From: Novosphingobium mathurense
Lineage (GTDB): Bacteria > Pseudomonadota > Alphaproteobacteria > Sphingomonadales > Sphingomonadaceae
DNA: 64,000 bases
Direction of reading: 5' to 3'
Assembly: GCF_900168325.1 (NCBI RefSeq)
Contig: NZ_FVZE01000001.1
Coordinates: forward strand, 992,001-1,056,000
Shown: positions 1 through 9,501 of the stretch, piece after piece
Layout: every line of letters begins with the position of its first letter
How positions within the stretch are numbered: the first letter of the stretch is position 1
Position numbers and translations under genes: made by a program
Notes under the pieces: model-generated
The model's database searches: none
What the model saw: only the letters and a program-made list of their open reading frames with translations
What the model was told of the DNA's origin: nothing

Positions 1-1028
1 GGGCTCTCGGTGGCGACGTAGACTTCGCCGGCCGGAACGTGGAAGCCCTCGGTGTAGAGCTTGAAGTGATGGATCAGCGATTCCATCGAGCTCTTCATCT
101 CGCCGCGCTTGGGCGGACCGACCTTGCGGTCGGCGGTCATGATCGGGCCTTCGGGCATTTCGGCTAGGCACTGCTTCATGATGCGCGCGGACTGGCGCAC
201 TTCCTCGACGCGAACCATGAAACGGTCATAGCAGTCCGAGTTGGTGCCGACCGGGATCTCGAAGTCCATGCGGTCGTAAACGTCGTAGGGCTGGCTCTTG
301 CGGATATCCCAGGGGATGCCCGCCGCGCGGATCATCGGCCCCGAGAAGCCCCAGGCCAGCGCGTCCTCACGGCTCACCAGCGCGATGTCGACATTGCGCT
401 GCTTGAAGATGCGGTTGTCGACGACGAGGCTCATCGCGTCCTCGAACAGCGTCGGCAGACGCGTGTCGAGCCAGTCGGCGATGTCGGTCAGCAGCTTGAG
501 CGGCACGTCCTGGTGGACGCCGCCGGGGCGGAACCAGGCCGAGTGCATGCGCGCGCCCGATGCGCGTTCGAAGAAGTTGAGGCAGTCCTCGCGGATTTCG
601 AACAGCCACAGGTTCGGGGTCATGGCGCCGACGTCCATGACGTGGCTGCCCATGTTGAGCATGTGGTTACAGATGCGGGTCAGCTCGGCGAACAGAACGC
701 GAAGGTACTGGGCGCGCAGCGGAACCTCGAGGTTCAGCAGCTTCTCGATCGCCAGGACGTAGCTGTGCTCCATGCCGAGCGGCGAGCAGTAGTCGAGCCG
801 GTCGAAGTAAGGCAGCGCCTGAAGGTAGGTCTTGTTCTCGATCAGCTTCTCGGTGCCGCGGTGCAGCAGGCCGACGTGCGGGTCAATGCGCTCGATGACT
901 TCGCCGTCGAGCTCCATGACCATGCGCAGAACGCCGTGGGCCGCCGGGTGCTGCGGACCGAAGTTGATCGTGTAGTTGGTGATGATCTCGTCGCCGGTCG
1001 TCGGCGACTGCTCGAGCTGCATGCTCAT
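1..1028 (-). CDS. nuoD: NADH-quinone oxidoreductase subunit D (partial)
   Basis: This is the 49-kDa-type subunit of respiratory complex I, in the peripheral arm at the inner membrane, where it helps form the quinone pocket. About 342 codons are present and the C-terminus lies beyond the left edge (family length is roughly 400). The translation begins MSMQLEQ and contains the family landmarks [39 protein letters not shown] and [16 protein letters not shown]. The ATG at 1028 overlaps the nuoC stop as ATGA, so it is the last visible gene of the leftward nuoABCD run and is probably translationally coupled. The identification is secure. Confidence 0.97.
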   Translation of the reverse strand, partial: MSMQLEQSPTTGDEIITNYTINFGPQHPAAHGVLRMVMELDGEVIERIDPHVGLLHRGTEKLIENKTYLQALPYFDRLDYCSPLGMEHSYVLAIEKLLNLEVPLRAQYLRVLFAELTRICNHMLNMGSHVMDVGAMTPNLWLFEIREDCLNFFERASGARMHSAWFRPGGVHQDVPLKLLTDIADWLDTRLPTLFEDAMSLVVDNRIFKQRNVDIALVSREDALAWGFSGPMIRAAGIPWDIRKSQPYDVYDRMDFEIPVGTNSDCYDRFMVRVEEVRQSARIMKQCLAEMPEGPIMTADRKVGPPKRGEMKSSMESLIHHFKLYTEGFHVPAGEVYVATES

Positions 1029-1663
1029 GCCTTGTCCCCTTCCGCCTTTTCATCGCCAGGCAGCACGTATTCCGCGCCTTCCCAGGGGCTCATGAAGTCG
1101 AACGAGCGGAAATCCTGGGCCAGCTTGACAGGTTCGTAGACAACGCGCTTGTCCTCTTCCGAGTAGCGCAGTTCCTGATAGCCGGTAAGCGGGAAGTCCT
1201 TGCGGAACGGATGCCCCTCGAAGCCGTAGTCGGTGAGGATGCGGCGCAGGTCCGGATTGCCGGCGAAGATCACGCCGTACATGTCGAACACCTCGCGCTC
1301 GAGCCAGCCCGCATTGGGCCAGATCGTCGTCACGGTCGGAACGGGCGTGTTCTCGGCGGCGTTGACCTTCACCATCAGGCGATGGTTCTTCGTTACCGAA
1401 AGCAGCATGTAGACGACTTCGAAACGCTCGGCGCGCGACGGGTAGTCGACGCCGGCCATTTCCATGAGCTGCTGATACTCATGATTGTCACGCAGCAGGC
1501 GCAGCGCGTTCTCGACCTGGTCGCGGGCCACGGTGAGGACGACTTCGCCGTGCTCTTCCCTGGCAGAGACCAACATCGATCCGAGCGCGGCCGAGAGCGC
1601 GTCGATGACGCCTTCGTTGGACGCAAACTTGGGGGCGGAATGCAGTACGGGCATGGTTGCCAT
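1025..1663 (-). CDS. nuoC: NADH-quinone oxidoreductase subunit C
   Basis: The 30-kDa-type subunit of complex I (212 aa) has no cofactor and supports the NuoB/NuoD module. The hallmark stretch near residue 110-160 is visible: REVFDMYGV, followed by [24 protein letters not shown]. The start codon shares one base with the nuoB stop (TAATG), and the stop overlaps the nuoD start (ATGA). NuoC and NuoD are separate here, unlike the NuoCD fusion of enterobacteria. A second in-frame ATG four codons in (MATM) could also serve as the start. Confidence 0.97.
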   Translation of the reverse strand: MATMPVLHSAPKFASNEGVIDALSAALGSMLVSAREEHGEVVLTVARDQVENALRLLRDNHEYQQLMEMAGVDYPSRAERFEVVYMLLSVTKNHRLMVKVNAAENTPVPTVTTIWPNAGWLEREVFDMYGVIFAGNPDLRRILTDYGFEGHPFRKDFPLTGYQELRYSEEDKRVVYEPVKLAQDFRSFDFMSPWEGAEYVLPGDEKAEGDKA

Positions 1664-2220
1664 TACCTCTCGAGCGTACCGGCGCGGCGGATCTTGCGCT
1701 GCAGCTGCATGACGCCATAGAGCAGCGCCTCTGCGGTCGGCGGGCAGCCGGGGACATAGATGTCCACGGGCACGATGCGGTCGCAGCCGCGCACGACGCT
1801 ATAGCTGTAGTGGTAGTAGCCACCGCCATTGGCGCACGAGCCCATCGAGATGACGTACTTGGGGTCCGACATCTGGTCATAGACCTTGCGCAGCGCCGGG
1901 GCCATCTTGTTGCACAGTGTGCCGGCCACGATCATCACGTCCGACTGACGCGGGGAAGCGCGCGGCGCGGCGCCGAAGCGCTCCATGTCGTAACGGGGCA
2001 TGTTCACGTGGATCATCTCGACCGCGCAGCAGGCGAGGCCGAAAGTCATCCACCACAGCGAGCCGGTACGGGCCCACTGGAACAGTTCTTCCGTCGAGGT
2101 GACGAGGAAGCCCTTGTCGGATACTTCCTGGTTGAGGTCTTTGAAAAACGCCTGGTCGGGCGGCGTAACTGCGCCACCCTGACCGAGGGGCTGTCCGGTG
2201 CTGTCCACGAGAGTGCTCAT
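1663..2220 (-). CDS. nuoB: NADH-quinone oxidoreductase subunit B
   Basis: NuoB carries cluster N2, the last iron-sulfur centre before ubiquinone in complex I. The four expected ligands are visible in the 185-aa product: the tandem pair C64-C65 ([11 protein letters not shown]), C129 (GSCANGG) and C159 ([11 protein letters not shown]). I chose the ATG at 2220, which overlaps the nuoA stop as ATGA and gives a normal N-terminus (MSTLVDSTG). The longer reading frame upstream lies inside nuoA. It is the second gene of the leftward nuo operon. Confidence 0.97.
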   Translation of the reverse strand: MSTLVDSTGQPLGQGGAVTPPDQAFFKDLNQEVSDKGFLVTSTEELFQWARTGSLWWMTFGLACCAVEMIHVNMPRYDMERFGAAPRASPRQSDVMIVAGTLCNKMAPALRKVYDQMSDPKYVISMGSCANGGGYYHYSYSVVRGCDRIVPVDIYVPGCPPTAEALLYGVMQLQRKIRRAGTLER

Positions 2221-2591
2221 TCCCAGTCCAGAGCTCCCTTCTTCCATGCATAGGCGAGGCCGATGGCCAGTTCGCCGAGGAACACCATCATCGTCAGCCA
2301 ACCGGCCCAGCCCGTGACGTCGAGCGACACGGCCCAGGGAAACAGGAACGCTGCTTCAAGGTCGAAGATGATGAAGAGAATCGCCACCAGGTAGAAGCGC
2401 ACGTCGAACTGGCTGCGCGGGTCTTCGAACGCGGGGAAACCGCATTCATACTCGCTGAGCTTGTCCGAGTTCGGATTGTGCGTCCCGGTCAGACGGGCAA
2501 CCGCCATGGGCAGGAACACGATAATCCCGGAGAGCGCCAACGCGATCACCAGGAAAATCAGAATCGGCAAATATTGCGACAGATCAGTCAA
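2217..2591 (-). CDS. nuoA: NADH-quinone oxidoreductase subunit A
   Basis: A small membrane subunit of complex I (124 aa) with three hydrophobic segments, near residues 8-30, 64-86 and 92-115. The family motif [20 protein letters not shown] lies in the first loop, next to the quinone channel. The only sensible start is TTG at 2591 (MTDLSQYLP), preceded by GAGG about nine bases away. The ATG six bases upstream is out of frame and stops at once. This is the first gene of the visible nuo operon, so its promoter should lie within 2592-3185. Confidence 0.95.
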   Translation of the reverse strand: MTDLSQYLPILIFLVIALALSGIIVFLPMAVARLTGTHNPNSDKLSEYECGFPAFEDPRSQFDVRFYLVAILFIIFDLEAAFLFPWAVSLDVTGWAGWLTMMVFLGELAIGLAYAWKKGALDWE

Positions 2592-3185
2592 TGGTCATGG
2601 CCTCGTACCGGTGAGGGCTGCCGGAGCTTGCCTGAGCGGCGTCCGGTCGTTGCGCGCGCTCTTAGGCCAGCCCTCCGGCCATCGCAAGGGAGGCAATTCG
2701 ATAATTCCGGCCTTCTTCATCGCGATGCAGCAAGTTTAATGCCTCGCCATGGCCCCATCGCGCGCCCCGTCAGGCAGAGACAGACGACGCTATCCCCCCC
2801 GGATCACCGGCAAAGGCCCTGAATTGCGCGGGATTGTCGGACCCCCTTGGCGCGCCCGATCAGACTGCGGCCCATCCGAACCGCGCTCTCCTGATGTGTT
2901 ACAGTCCGGAAATCACCGGGAAACGAAGCATGGACGCCAGAACCTTTGGCACCCGGCAATCGCGGCGGCACCCCCCAGCGCCAGCGACTCGGCCAGGCAC
3001 GGGGCGACTCCATGGAGTCCGGCGAGGACAATTTTCCGTCACGGGATTATCATCGTTTCCCGCCATACGCGTCAGGCACAATGCCCATGCGGCGAGCGGT
3101 TGTTCTTTTGGACAGTCCGATTGCTTTTGGTGCAATGCAGCATTAAATCACTGTCAACTGTTCTTCCATGCAGAAAGGCAAAGCC
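2592..3185. other. Divergent intergenic region, nuoA / thiolase
   Basis: 594 bases with no gene I can support. It must hold the leftward nuo promoter and the rightward thiolase promoter. On the right, TTGCTT-N16-TTAAAT (about 3119-3146) is a weak sigma-70-like candidate. On the minus strand a 41-codon frame (2595-2720) ends two bases before the nuoA start; it is described in the findings. Other frames here lack ribosome-binding sites and recognisable motifs. Confidence 0.5.
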
Positions 3186-4379
3186 ATGGCTCAGATCTCG
3201 GCTAACGACCCCATCGTCATCCTCTCCTATGCACGCACGCCCATGGGCGGCCTGCAGGGCGTGTTCGCTGACGTCTCGGCCACCGATCTTGGCGCCACCG
3301 CTGTCAAGGCCGCCGTGGAGCGTTCGGGCGTTGCCGGCGAGGAGATCGAGCGCATCTACATGGGCTGCGTCCTTCCAGCCGGGCTCGGACAGGCCCCTGC
3401 CCGCCAGGCCGCGCTCAAGGCCGGCCTGCCCAAGTCGGTCGAGGCCACGACCGTCAACAAGGTATGCGGTTCGGGCATGCAGACGGTAATCATGGGCGCA
3501 GAGGCCCTTGCCTCCGGATCGCTCGACCTGATCATTGCCGGCGGCATGGAGTCGATGACCAATGCCCCCTACCTGTCCAAGAAGCATCGCTCGGGCGCGC
3601 GTGCCGGCCATGACACGCTCTACGACCACATGTTCCTCGACGGCCTTGAGGATGCCTATGAAGGCGGATCGATGGGCTCCTTCGCGCAAGTGACCGCCGA
3701 CGAGTATCAACTGACCCGCGAGAACCAGGACGACTTCTCTATCGAGTCGCTGCGCCGCGCGCAGGAAGCGATCACCAATGGCGCGTTCAAGGACGAAGTC
3801 GTTCCCGTCACCGTCAAGACCCGCAAGGGCGAAGTCGTCGTCGACACCGACGAGCAGCCGCCCAAGGGCAACCCGGACAAGATCCGCACCCTGCGCGCGG
3901 CCTTCGCCAAGGACGGCACCATCACCGCCGCCAGCTCCAGCTCGATTTCCGATGGCGCCGCTGCCGTCGTCATGAGCCGCGCCAGCGTCGCTGCTGCCAA
4001 GGGCCTAAAGCCGGTGGCCACCGTCGTTGGCGTAGCCGCCCACGCGCAGGAGCCTGCAAAGTTCACAACCGCTCCGGTCGGCGCGATCACCAAGCTTCTC
4101 GACAAGGTGGGCTGGCAGCTTTCCGACGTCGACCTGTTCGAAGTAAACGAAGCCTTTGCCTGTGTCGCAATGTTCGCGATGCATGACCTCGGCATCCCGC
4201 ACGACAAGATCAACATTCATGGCGGGGCGACCGCACTCGGCCATCCGATCGGCGCCTCTGGAACCCGCATCATCGTGACACTGATCAACGCGCTCAAGGA
4301 CAAGGGCCTCAAGCGCGGTGTCGCCAGCCTCTGCATCGGCGGCGGCGAAGCGACAGCGGTTGCCGTCGAGCTGGCCTGA
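3186..4379 (+). CDS. Acetyl-CoA C-acetyltransferase (thiolase)
   Basis: A biosynthetic-type thiolase (397 aa) that condenses two acetyl-CoA to acetoacetyl-CoA, or runs the reverse cleavage. The nucleophile is C94 in NKVCGSGMQ, the catalytic His is H353 in [14 protein letters not shown], and the second Cys is C383 in [13 protein letters not shown] prefer the ATG at 3186 (MAQISAND), with AGAAAGG eight bases upstream, over the ATG at 3168. It stands alone between the nuo region and a terminator. No phaB or phaC is adjacent, so polyhydroxyalkanoate, ketone-body or fatty-acid roles cannot be separated; atoB or phaA would be possible names. Confidence 0.93.
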   Translation: MAQISANDPIVILSYARTPMGGLQGVFADVSATDLGATAVKAAVERSGVAGEEIERIYMGCVLPAGLGQAPARQAALKAGLPKSVEATTVNKVCGSGMQTVIMGAEALASGSLDLIIAGGMESMTNAPYLSKKHRSGARAGHDTLYDHMFLDGLEDAYEGGSMGSFAQVTADEYQLTRENQDDFSIESLRRAQEAITNGAFKDEVVPVTVKTRKGEVVVDTDEQPPKGNPDKIRTLRAAFAKDGTITAASSSSISDGAAAVVMSRASVAAAKGLKPVATVVGVAAHAQEPAKFTTAPVGAITKLLDKVGWQLSDVDLFEVNEAFACVAMFAMHDLGIPHDKINIHGGATALGHPIGASGTRIIVTLINALKDKGLKRGVASLCIGGGEATAVAVELA

Positions 4380-4408
4380 TCGCCGCCTGCCGGTACTTGA
4401 TTTGAAGG

Positions 4409-4442
4409 AAGGGCCCTGCCGGTAGCGGTGGGGCCCTTTTTC
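4409..4442 (+). terminator. Rho-independent terminator after the thiolase
   Basis: AAGGGCCC at 4409-4416 pairs with GGGCCCTT at 4431-4438 around a 14-base loop, and the T run continues after it. It sits 30 bases past the thiolase stop and ten bases short of the convergent SH3 gene. Confidence 0.85.
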
Positions 4443-4451
4443 ATTGAACGG

Positions 4452-4925
4452 TCAGGGCTCGCCGGTTCCCCATAGACGTTCGCCCGGCACGAAGCCCTTG
4501 TGCCCTTCGACATCGAAAGCACACCAGCCCGACTCGCAATTGCCGAGCAGGCCGACGACGCCCGGCTCAACGCGCCACAGGATCGGCGAACCGGGCTTGC
4601 CCTCTGCATGCATCTCGATCAGGCCCTCGCCCACCACGATGGCGGACCGCTGTCGCGAAAGGAGCAGGTCGCGCATCCAACCCTTGTCTCCATCGGGATC
4701 CTCGATCAGCCGCCAGGGCCCTTCGCGGCGCACGATCTTTACCGGCAAATGCGGGCGCTTGTAGACCCACGCGATCCTGTAGGATTCTCCGGGACCTACC
4801 CGCATGTTGGCAAGGTCGGTATCGATGGAGGCCCAGTAGGGCACCTTGTCGTCATCGCCCGCATAGGCAGGCACGGCCATGCTGCACAGGGCAGCCAGAG
4901 GGATCAGGAACTTCCAGCGGATCAT
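4452..4925 (-). CDS. Exported SH3-domain protein
   Basis: A 157-aa protein with a clear signal peptide ([22 protein letters not shown], cleavage after AYA near residue 22). The mature part looks like a bacterial SH3 domain: [16 protein letters not shown], then [17 protein letters not shown] second half ([28 protein letters not shown]) resembles another SH3-like strand set with two cysteines that may form a disulfide. It probably acts in the periplasm, perhaps in cell-wall contact, but no catalytic domain is attached. It is divergent from the dehydrogenase at 5007, with an 81-base shared upstream region. Confidence 0.8.
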   Translation of the reverse strand: MIRWKFLIPLAALCSMAVPAYAGDDDKVPYWASIDTDLANMRVGPGESYRIAWVYKRPHLPVKIVRREGPWRLIEDPDGDKGWMRDLLLSRQRSAIVVGEGLIEMHAEGKPGSPILWRVEPGVVGLLGNCESGWCAFDVEGHKGFVPGERLWGTGEP

Positions 4926-5006
4926 GCCGCCTACTTACGCCTGCCAGACAATTCCCTTCAAGGTTTCTTGACCCGGACCCTGTGGAAGGCATAGCCGGAT
5001 ACCGAC

Positions 5007-6026
5007 ATGACTTTGGTAACCGACTCCGCTTCCGCCCGCGTTTTCGACGGCCCTCCCCGCGTGATTGTCACGCGGCGGCTGCTTCCCGGTGTCGAGGAGC
5101 GCATGGCGCAGCTCTTCGACGTGACGCTTAACCGCGAAGACACGCCGCTGTCGCGCGATCAGCTGGCCGCTGCCATGCGCGAGTGCGACGTCCTGGTCCC
5201 GGCCGTCACCGACAGGATCGACGCCGAACTCATCGAACAGGCCGGAGACCGCCTTGGCCTTATTGCCAACTTCGGTGCAGGAACCGAGCACATCGATCTT
5301 GCCGCGGCGCGCGCGAACAAGATCATCGTGACGAACACCCCCGGTGTCTTCACCGACGATACTGCCGACCTAACGCTTGCGCTGATCATTCTCGTCTCGC
5401 GCAAGTTCAGTGAGGGTGCCCGCGTCTTGCGCGAAGGCCGTTGGCAAGGTTGGGGACCTTCGGCCATGCTCGGCCACAGCCTTGGCGGAAAGCGCCTCGG
5501 CATCGTTGGCATGGGCCGCATCGGCCAGGCTGTCGCCCACCGCGCCCGCGCCTTCGGCATGGAAATCTACTACCACAACCGCCATCGCCTTCCCTCCGCG
5601 CTCGAGAACATGCTCTCGGCGCGCTACGAAGCCGATCTCGACAAGCTGGTGGCAGAATCGGACATTCTCACCCTGCACTGCCCGGCCGCGCCGGGAACCG
5701 CGGCATTGCTCGATCGCCGTCGGTTGTCGCTGATGAAACCAGGCGCCTGTGTGGTGAACACCGCGCGCGGCCAGATCATCGATGAGCAAGCACTGATCGA
5801 GGCGCTGACCGAGGGACGCATCGGCGGAGCGGGCCTCGACGTCTTCGCCAACGAGCCGAACGTCAATCCGCAACTGCTCTCGGCCCCCGGCGTCGTGGCC
5901 CTGCCCCACCTCGGCAGCGCGACGGAGGAAGGACGCGGCGCGGCCGGTGAACGGATCATCGCCAATATCCAGTTCTGGGTCGACGGTCACCGTCCGCCCG
6001 ATCAGGTGCTTCCCGAGCTTTCCTGA
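5007..6026 (+). CDS. D-isomer-specific 2-hydroxyacid dehydrogenase
   Basis: A 339-aa NAD(P)-dependent oxidoreductase of the glyoxylate/hydroxypyruvate reductase type. The Rossmann loop is GIVGMGRIGQAVAHRA. The catalytic triad is visible as the Arg in NTARGQIID, the Glu in VFANEP and the His in LPHLGSATEEGR. It should interconvert a 2-oxoacid and a D-2-hydroxyacid in the cytoplasm. The similarity to glyoxylate reductase (GyaR) is suggestive, but the substrate cannot be fixed from sequence. It is a single gene, divergent from the SH3 protein. Confidence 0.9.
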   Translation: MTLVTDSASARVFDGPPRVIVTRRLLPGVEERMAQLFDVTLNREDTPLSRDQLAAAMRECDVLVPAVTDRIDAELIEQAGDRLGLIANFGAGTEHIDLAAARANKIIVTNTPGVFTDDTADLTLALIILVSRKFSEGARVLREGRWQGWGPSAMLGHSLGGKRLGIVGMGRIGQAVAHRARAFGMEIYYHNRHRLPSALENMLSARYEADLDKLVAESDILTLHCPAAPGTAALLDRRRLSLMKPGACVVNTARGQIIDEQALIEALTEGRIGGAGLDVFANEPNVNPQLLSAPGVVALPHLGSATEEGRGAAGERIIANIQFWVDGHRPPDQVLPELS

Positions 6027-6183
6027 AACTCGCGCTTTCCCGCCACGATCATTGCGCCGTTCATGCCATGGATATGGCAGAACGTGCTGCAAATGCTTGT
6101 CTCATGACGAATGAGTGCTCTAAGGCGCGCGGCAGGAGGAGCACAGCGACCTCGCGAAGCGTGGCCTGAAGGGGAATTCACAA

Positions 6184-7488
6184 ATGAAAAAGCAGTGCTT
6201 GCTGCCGCTTGCCGGCATGCTCGCAGTCCTGCCGGGCGTTGCCCTGGCACAAGACGGCCGAATCGATGTGAGCAACAGTGGTGACACGGCTTGGCTGCTG
6301 GTCTCCTCAGCGCTCGTCCTGATGATGGCCGCACCCGGCCTGTCGCTGTTCTACGGCGGCCTCGTGCGCGCCAAGAACTTCCTGTCGGTGCTGGTCCAGT
6401 GCGGTGCGATCGCCGCCATCGCCTCGGTCCTGTGGATCTTGGTCGGCTACACTCTCGCCTTCGGCAACGTCAGCAACGGCTGGCTTGGCGGCGGCAATGC
6501 CTGGATGCTCGGCAATCTGGGCAATGTACGCGCCGGAACCGATGTTCCCGAAAGCGCCTACGCCCTGTTCCAGATGACATTTGCAGCGATCACCCCTGCG
6601 CTCATGGCCGGTGCCTGGGTGGACCGTGCCCGCTTCGCCTGGGTCATCGCCTTCTGTGCCCTGTGGAGCCTGGTGGTCTATGCCCCGGTAGCGCACTGGA
6701 TCTGGGGCGGCGGCTGGCTCGCGACGGGCCTTGGCACACTCGACTGGGCCGGCGGCATCGTCATTCACACGACCGCGGGCGTATCGGCGCTTGTAATCGC
6801 GATCATGCTGGGCCGCCGCAGCGGCTTTCCCAACACCCTGATGCTGCCGCACAGCCCGTCACTGACGATGGCCGGTGCGGCGCTGCTCTGGGTCGGATGG
6901 TTCGGCTTCAACGGTGGTTCGGCCATTGCCGCCAATGATGACGCGGCCGCCGCGATCATCGCCACCCATGCCGCAGCAGCGACGGCTGCCCTCGTCTGGC
7001 TGCTGGTCGAGCGCTTCACCGTAGGCAAGCCAACCAGCGTCGGCTTCGCAACCGGTGCCATCGCCGGCCTCGCCACCGTGACGCCTGCGGCAGGGTTCAT
7101 CTCGCCTGGCGCCGCCATCCTGTTCGGCGCAGCAGGTGCGGTGGTCTGCTACTACGCAATCCAACTGGTGAAGCAGAAGCTCGCCATCGACGACTCGCTC
7201 GACGTCTTCGCCGTCCACGGCGTGGGCGGCATGCTCGGCTCGCTGCTCCTCGGCGTATTCATGTCGCAGAGCCTTGGCGGTGTCGGCTACGCCGAAGGCA
7301 TGACCATGGCCAGCCAGACCACCGCGCAGTTCATCGGTGTAGGCGTGACGATCCTCTGGTCGGTGATCGCCAGCGTCATTCTTGCGGTCATGGCTTCGGT
7401 TGTGTTCCCGATGCGCGTCAGCGAAGATGCCGAGCGCGAAGGCCTCGACATCACCAGCCACGGCGAGCGGGCCTGGGAACTCGACTGA
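6184..7488 (+). CDS. amt: Ammonium transporter
   Basis: An Amt/Rh-family channel (434 aa) with an N-terminal signal peptide (ends VALAQ) and about eleven membrane helices. The twin pore histidines are visible as IVIHTTAGVSAL and FAVHGVGGMLGS, and the substrate-vestibule region is PGLSLFYGGLVR. It imports ammonium across the inner membrane. The start at 6184 has AGGGGAATTC upstream. No P-II gene (glnK) precedes it, although glnK-amtB pairs are usual, so its regulator must be encoded elsewhere. The DUF805 gene follows after 18 bases and is probably co-transcribed. Confidence 0.95.
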   Translation: MKKQCLLPLAGMLAVLPGVALAQDGRIDVSNSGDTAWLLVSSALVLMMAAPGLSLFYGGLVRAKNFLSVLVQCGAIAAIASVLWILVGYTLAFGNVSNGWLGGGNAWMLGNLGNVRAGTDVPESAYALFQMTFAAITPALMAGAWVDRARFAWVIAFCALWSLVVYAPVAHWIWGGGWLATGLGTLDWAGGIVIHTTAGVSALVIAIMLGRRSGFPNTLMLPHSPSLTMAGAALLWVGWFGFNGGSAIAANDDAAAAIIATHAAAATAALVWLLVERFTVGKPTSVGFATGAIAGLATVTPAAGFISPGAAILFGAAGAVVCYYAIQLVKQKLAIDDSLDVFAVHGVGGMLGSLLLGVFMSQSLGGVGYAEGMTMASQTTAQFIGVGVTILWSVIASVILAVMASVVFPMRVSEDAEREGLDITSHGERAWELD

Positions 7489-7506
7489 GTTCAGAGAAAG
7501 GTCAGG

Positions 7507-7998
7507 ATGGCAGCCGGAGATAACAGGCCCTTGCGCCGCCTCGCCATGGAGGCCTGCACACGCAGCCTCGATTTCTCCGGCCGCTCCTCCCGCCGGGAAC
7601 TGGCGGCATTCCTGATCTGGGCGATGGGCCTCGACCTCGCTCTCAACCTTGCTGCAAGGATAGTGCTGGACGGCGATGCCGAAAGCTGGGCGCGCCTCGC
7701 CTTCGATACCCTACTGTTCCTGCCGATCTTCGCCCTGCTCGTCCGGCGTCTGCATGAATTCGGGCGCAGCGGCTGGTGGATGCTGTTCATCCTCATCGCG
7801 ATGGCCCGCACCTTCGTGCTGAGAGCCCTTGGCATTGCCGGCTATCCCAATGTTCGCGACGGGATCGAGAGCTGGACCGACCCGATCAACTGGGTGCTCG
7901 TGCCCGGTTTCCTGATCGTTGCCGTCGCAGCCCTGTTCATGCCCGTAACCCGCTCAGCCAACTGCCAGAACGGAGCGCAGGAGACCCACCGTTTCTAA
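7507..7998 (+). CDS. DUF805-family membrane protein
   Basis: A 163-aa protein with the two DUF805 signatures, FSGRSSRRELAAF near the N-terminus and RRLHEFGRSGWWML in the middle, and four hydrophobic segments. Function is unknown. The start at 7507 has AGAAAGG seven bases upstream. It lies 18 bases after amt, in the same direction, and a hairpin follows its stop. The link to ammonium transport is positional only. Confidence 0.85.
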   Translation: MAAGDNRPLRRLAMEACTRSLDFSGRSSRRELAAFLIWAMGLDLALNLAARIVLDGDAESWARLAFDTLLFLPIFALLVRRLHEFGRSGWWMLFILIAMARTFVLRALGIAGYPNVRDGIESWTDPINWVLVPGFLIVAVAALFMPVTRSANCQNGAQETHRF

Positions 7999-8005
7999 AA
8001 CAAAA

Positions 8006-8037
8006 ACGACCGGCGAGGATTGCTCCCCGCCGGTCGT
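8006..8037 (-). terminator. Terminator between convergent DUF805 and flavoprotein genes
   Basis: A 13-base stem with one mismatch: ACGACCGGCGAGG at 8006-8018 against CCCCGCCGGTCGT at 8025-8037. On the minus strand it is followed by TTTTTG and TTTTAG, so it ends the leftward flavoprotein transcript best. On the plus strand there is no T run. Confidence 0.8.
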
Positions 8038-8063
8038 CTGAATTCGGCTAGTGCCTTTGTCGA

Positions 8064-9470
8064 TCAGTCGCCGGTCAGAATCCGGTCCACCAGTTGCTTG
8101 ACCGTCGGCGTAAATCCGTTCGAGTAGAACGGATCCTGCTTGAACTTGTAGGCGGCATGGCCCGCAAACATCAGGTTCTCTTCGACCGGGCCGCCGTGGG
8201 CGATATCCTGCAAGGTCTTCTGGATGCAGAAGCTGCGCGGATCCGCGAGGCGACCGGTAGTGTAGTCGTCGTGGTCCTTCCACGAAGAGAACCCGCAGTG
8301 CGACAGGCAGCCCATGCAGTCCGCCTGATCCTGACGGATCTCGTCGCGTTCCTGCGGATTGACGAAGATGATCGTGTCGTCCGGGGTGCGCAGGCCATCG
8401 GTGAAGCCCTGGGCCGACCATGCACGGGCCCGCTCTAGGTCCTTGGGGGCTACCCAGAAGTTCTTGCCTTTCACACCGACGTCGAGGCGCACGGTATGCT
8501 CGCCGGCTTCGACCTTGGAGTAGGGAATCTGGCGTTCCGAACGCGCTTCAAGATTGCGCAGGAAAGGATTGCGGACGGCCGAGGAATAGAAACCCGTCGG
8601 CGAGAAGCGGTGGAGCAGCACATCGCCCGGTTCCAGTTCGCGCAGGGCGTCCTTCCATGCCTGCGGGATCGGGCTTTCATGCGTGAGCAGCGGACGGGTG
8701 CCGAACTGGAAGGCGATGGTGCCGAGTTCGGGATTGTCGATCCACTCATTCCAGTCGCGCAAGTACCAAACGCCGCCGGCCATCACGATCGGAACGGAAT
8801 CGGAAATGCCTTCCTTGCGCATCGTATCGCGCAGCGCCTTGACGCGCGGATAGGGATCTTCCGGCTTGAGCGGGTCTTCCGCATTCGACAGGCCGTTGTG
8901 ACCGCCGGCGAGCCAGGGGTCTTCATAGACCACCGCCGCCATCAGTTCGGATACCTTGTGATAGGCACGCTTCCACAGCGCGCGGAAGGCGCGGGCGGAA
9001 CTGACGATCGGCAGGTAGCTGACGTTGAAACGCGCTGCGATCTCGGACAGGCGGTAGGGCATGCCCGCGCCGCAGGTCACGCCGGTAACCATGCCGCGGG
9101 TCTTTTCCAGCACGCCTTCGAGAACCTGCTGGGCGCCGCCCATTTCCCACAGGACGTTGATGTTGATCGCGCCCTTGCCGCTGGCGATGTCATAGGCCCG
9201 CCGCACCTGCTCAACCGCGCCGTCGATGGCGTAGCGGATCAGTTCTTCGTGGCGTTCCTTGCGCGTAAGGGCATGGTAGATCTGCGGAACGATCTTGCCT
9301 TCCGCATCGTAGGAATCGGCATTCACCGCACTGACGGTGCCGATTCCCCCAGCTGCGGCCCATGCGCCGGAGCTGGTGTGGTTCGTGGCTGAAACGCCCT
9401 TGCCGCCCTCGATGAGCGGCCAGACTTCACGTCCGCCATAAACAATCGGCTTGAGACCCTTGAAACTCAT
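8064..9470 (-). CDS. Nitronate-monooxygenase-like NAD(P)H flavin oxidoreductase
   Basis: A 468-aa TIM-barrel flavoprotein of the 2-nitropropane dioxygenase / nitronate monooxygenase superfamily. Visible features include GVTCGAGMPYRLSEIAARF, a glycine-rich phosphate-binding region (VMAGGVWYLRDW) and FQFGTRPLLTHES. I chose the ATG at 9470 (MSFKGLKPIVYGG), with GGAAAGACAGAGAG upstream; the longer frame reaches into the methyltransferase. It is over 100 residues longer than typical members. The extra C-terminal part holds four cysteines (385, 388, 392, 415) spaced like a metal or Fe-S site. The substrate is unknown. Confidence 0.8.
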   Translation of the reverse strand: MSFKGLKPIVYGGREVWPLIEGGKGVSATNHTSSGAWAAAGGIGTVSAVNADSYDAEGKIVPQIYHALTRKERHEELIRYAIDGAVEQVRRAYDIASGKGAININVLWEMGGAQQVLEGVLEKTRGMVTGVTCGAGMPYRLSEIAARFNVSYLPIVSSARAFRALWKRAYHKVSELMAAVVYEDPWLAGGHNGLSNAEDPLKPEDPYPRVKALRDTMRKEGISDSVPIVMAGGVWYLRDWNEWIDNPELGTIAFQFGTRPLLTHESPIPQAWKDALRELEPGDVLLHRFSPTGFYSSAVRNPFLRNLEARSERQIPYSKVEAGEHTVRLDVGVKGKNFWVAPKDLERARAWSAQGFTDGLRTPDDTIIFVNPQERDEIRQDQADCMGCLSHCGFSSWKDHDDYTTGRLADPRSFCIQKTLQDIAHGGPVEENLMFAGHAAYKFKQDPFYSNGFTPTVKQLVDRILTGD

Positions 9471-9501
9471 AAACTCTCTGTCTTTCCCCCTGGCGTAACG
9501 C

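Noticed and set aside
6076..6092. A sigma-54-like TGGCA...TGCA upstream of the ammonium transporter.
   Set aside because: The spacing between the GG and GC elements is 11 instead of the required 10, so it does not fit the consensus.
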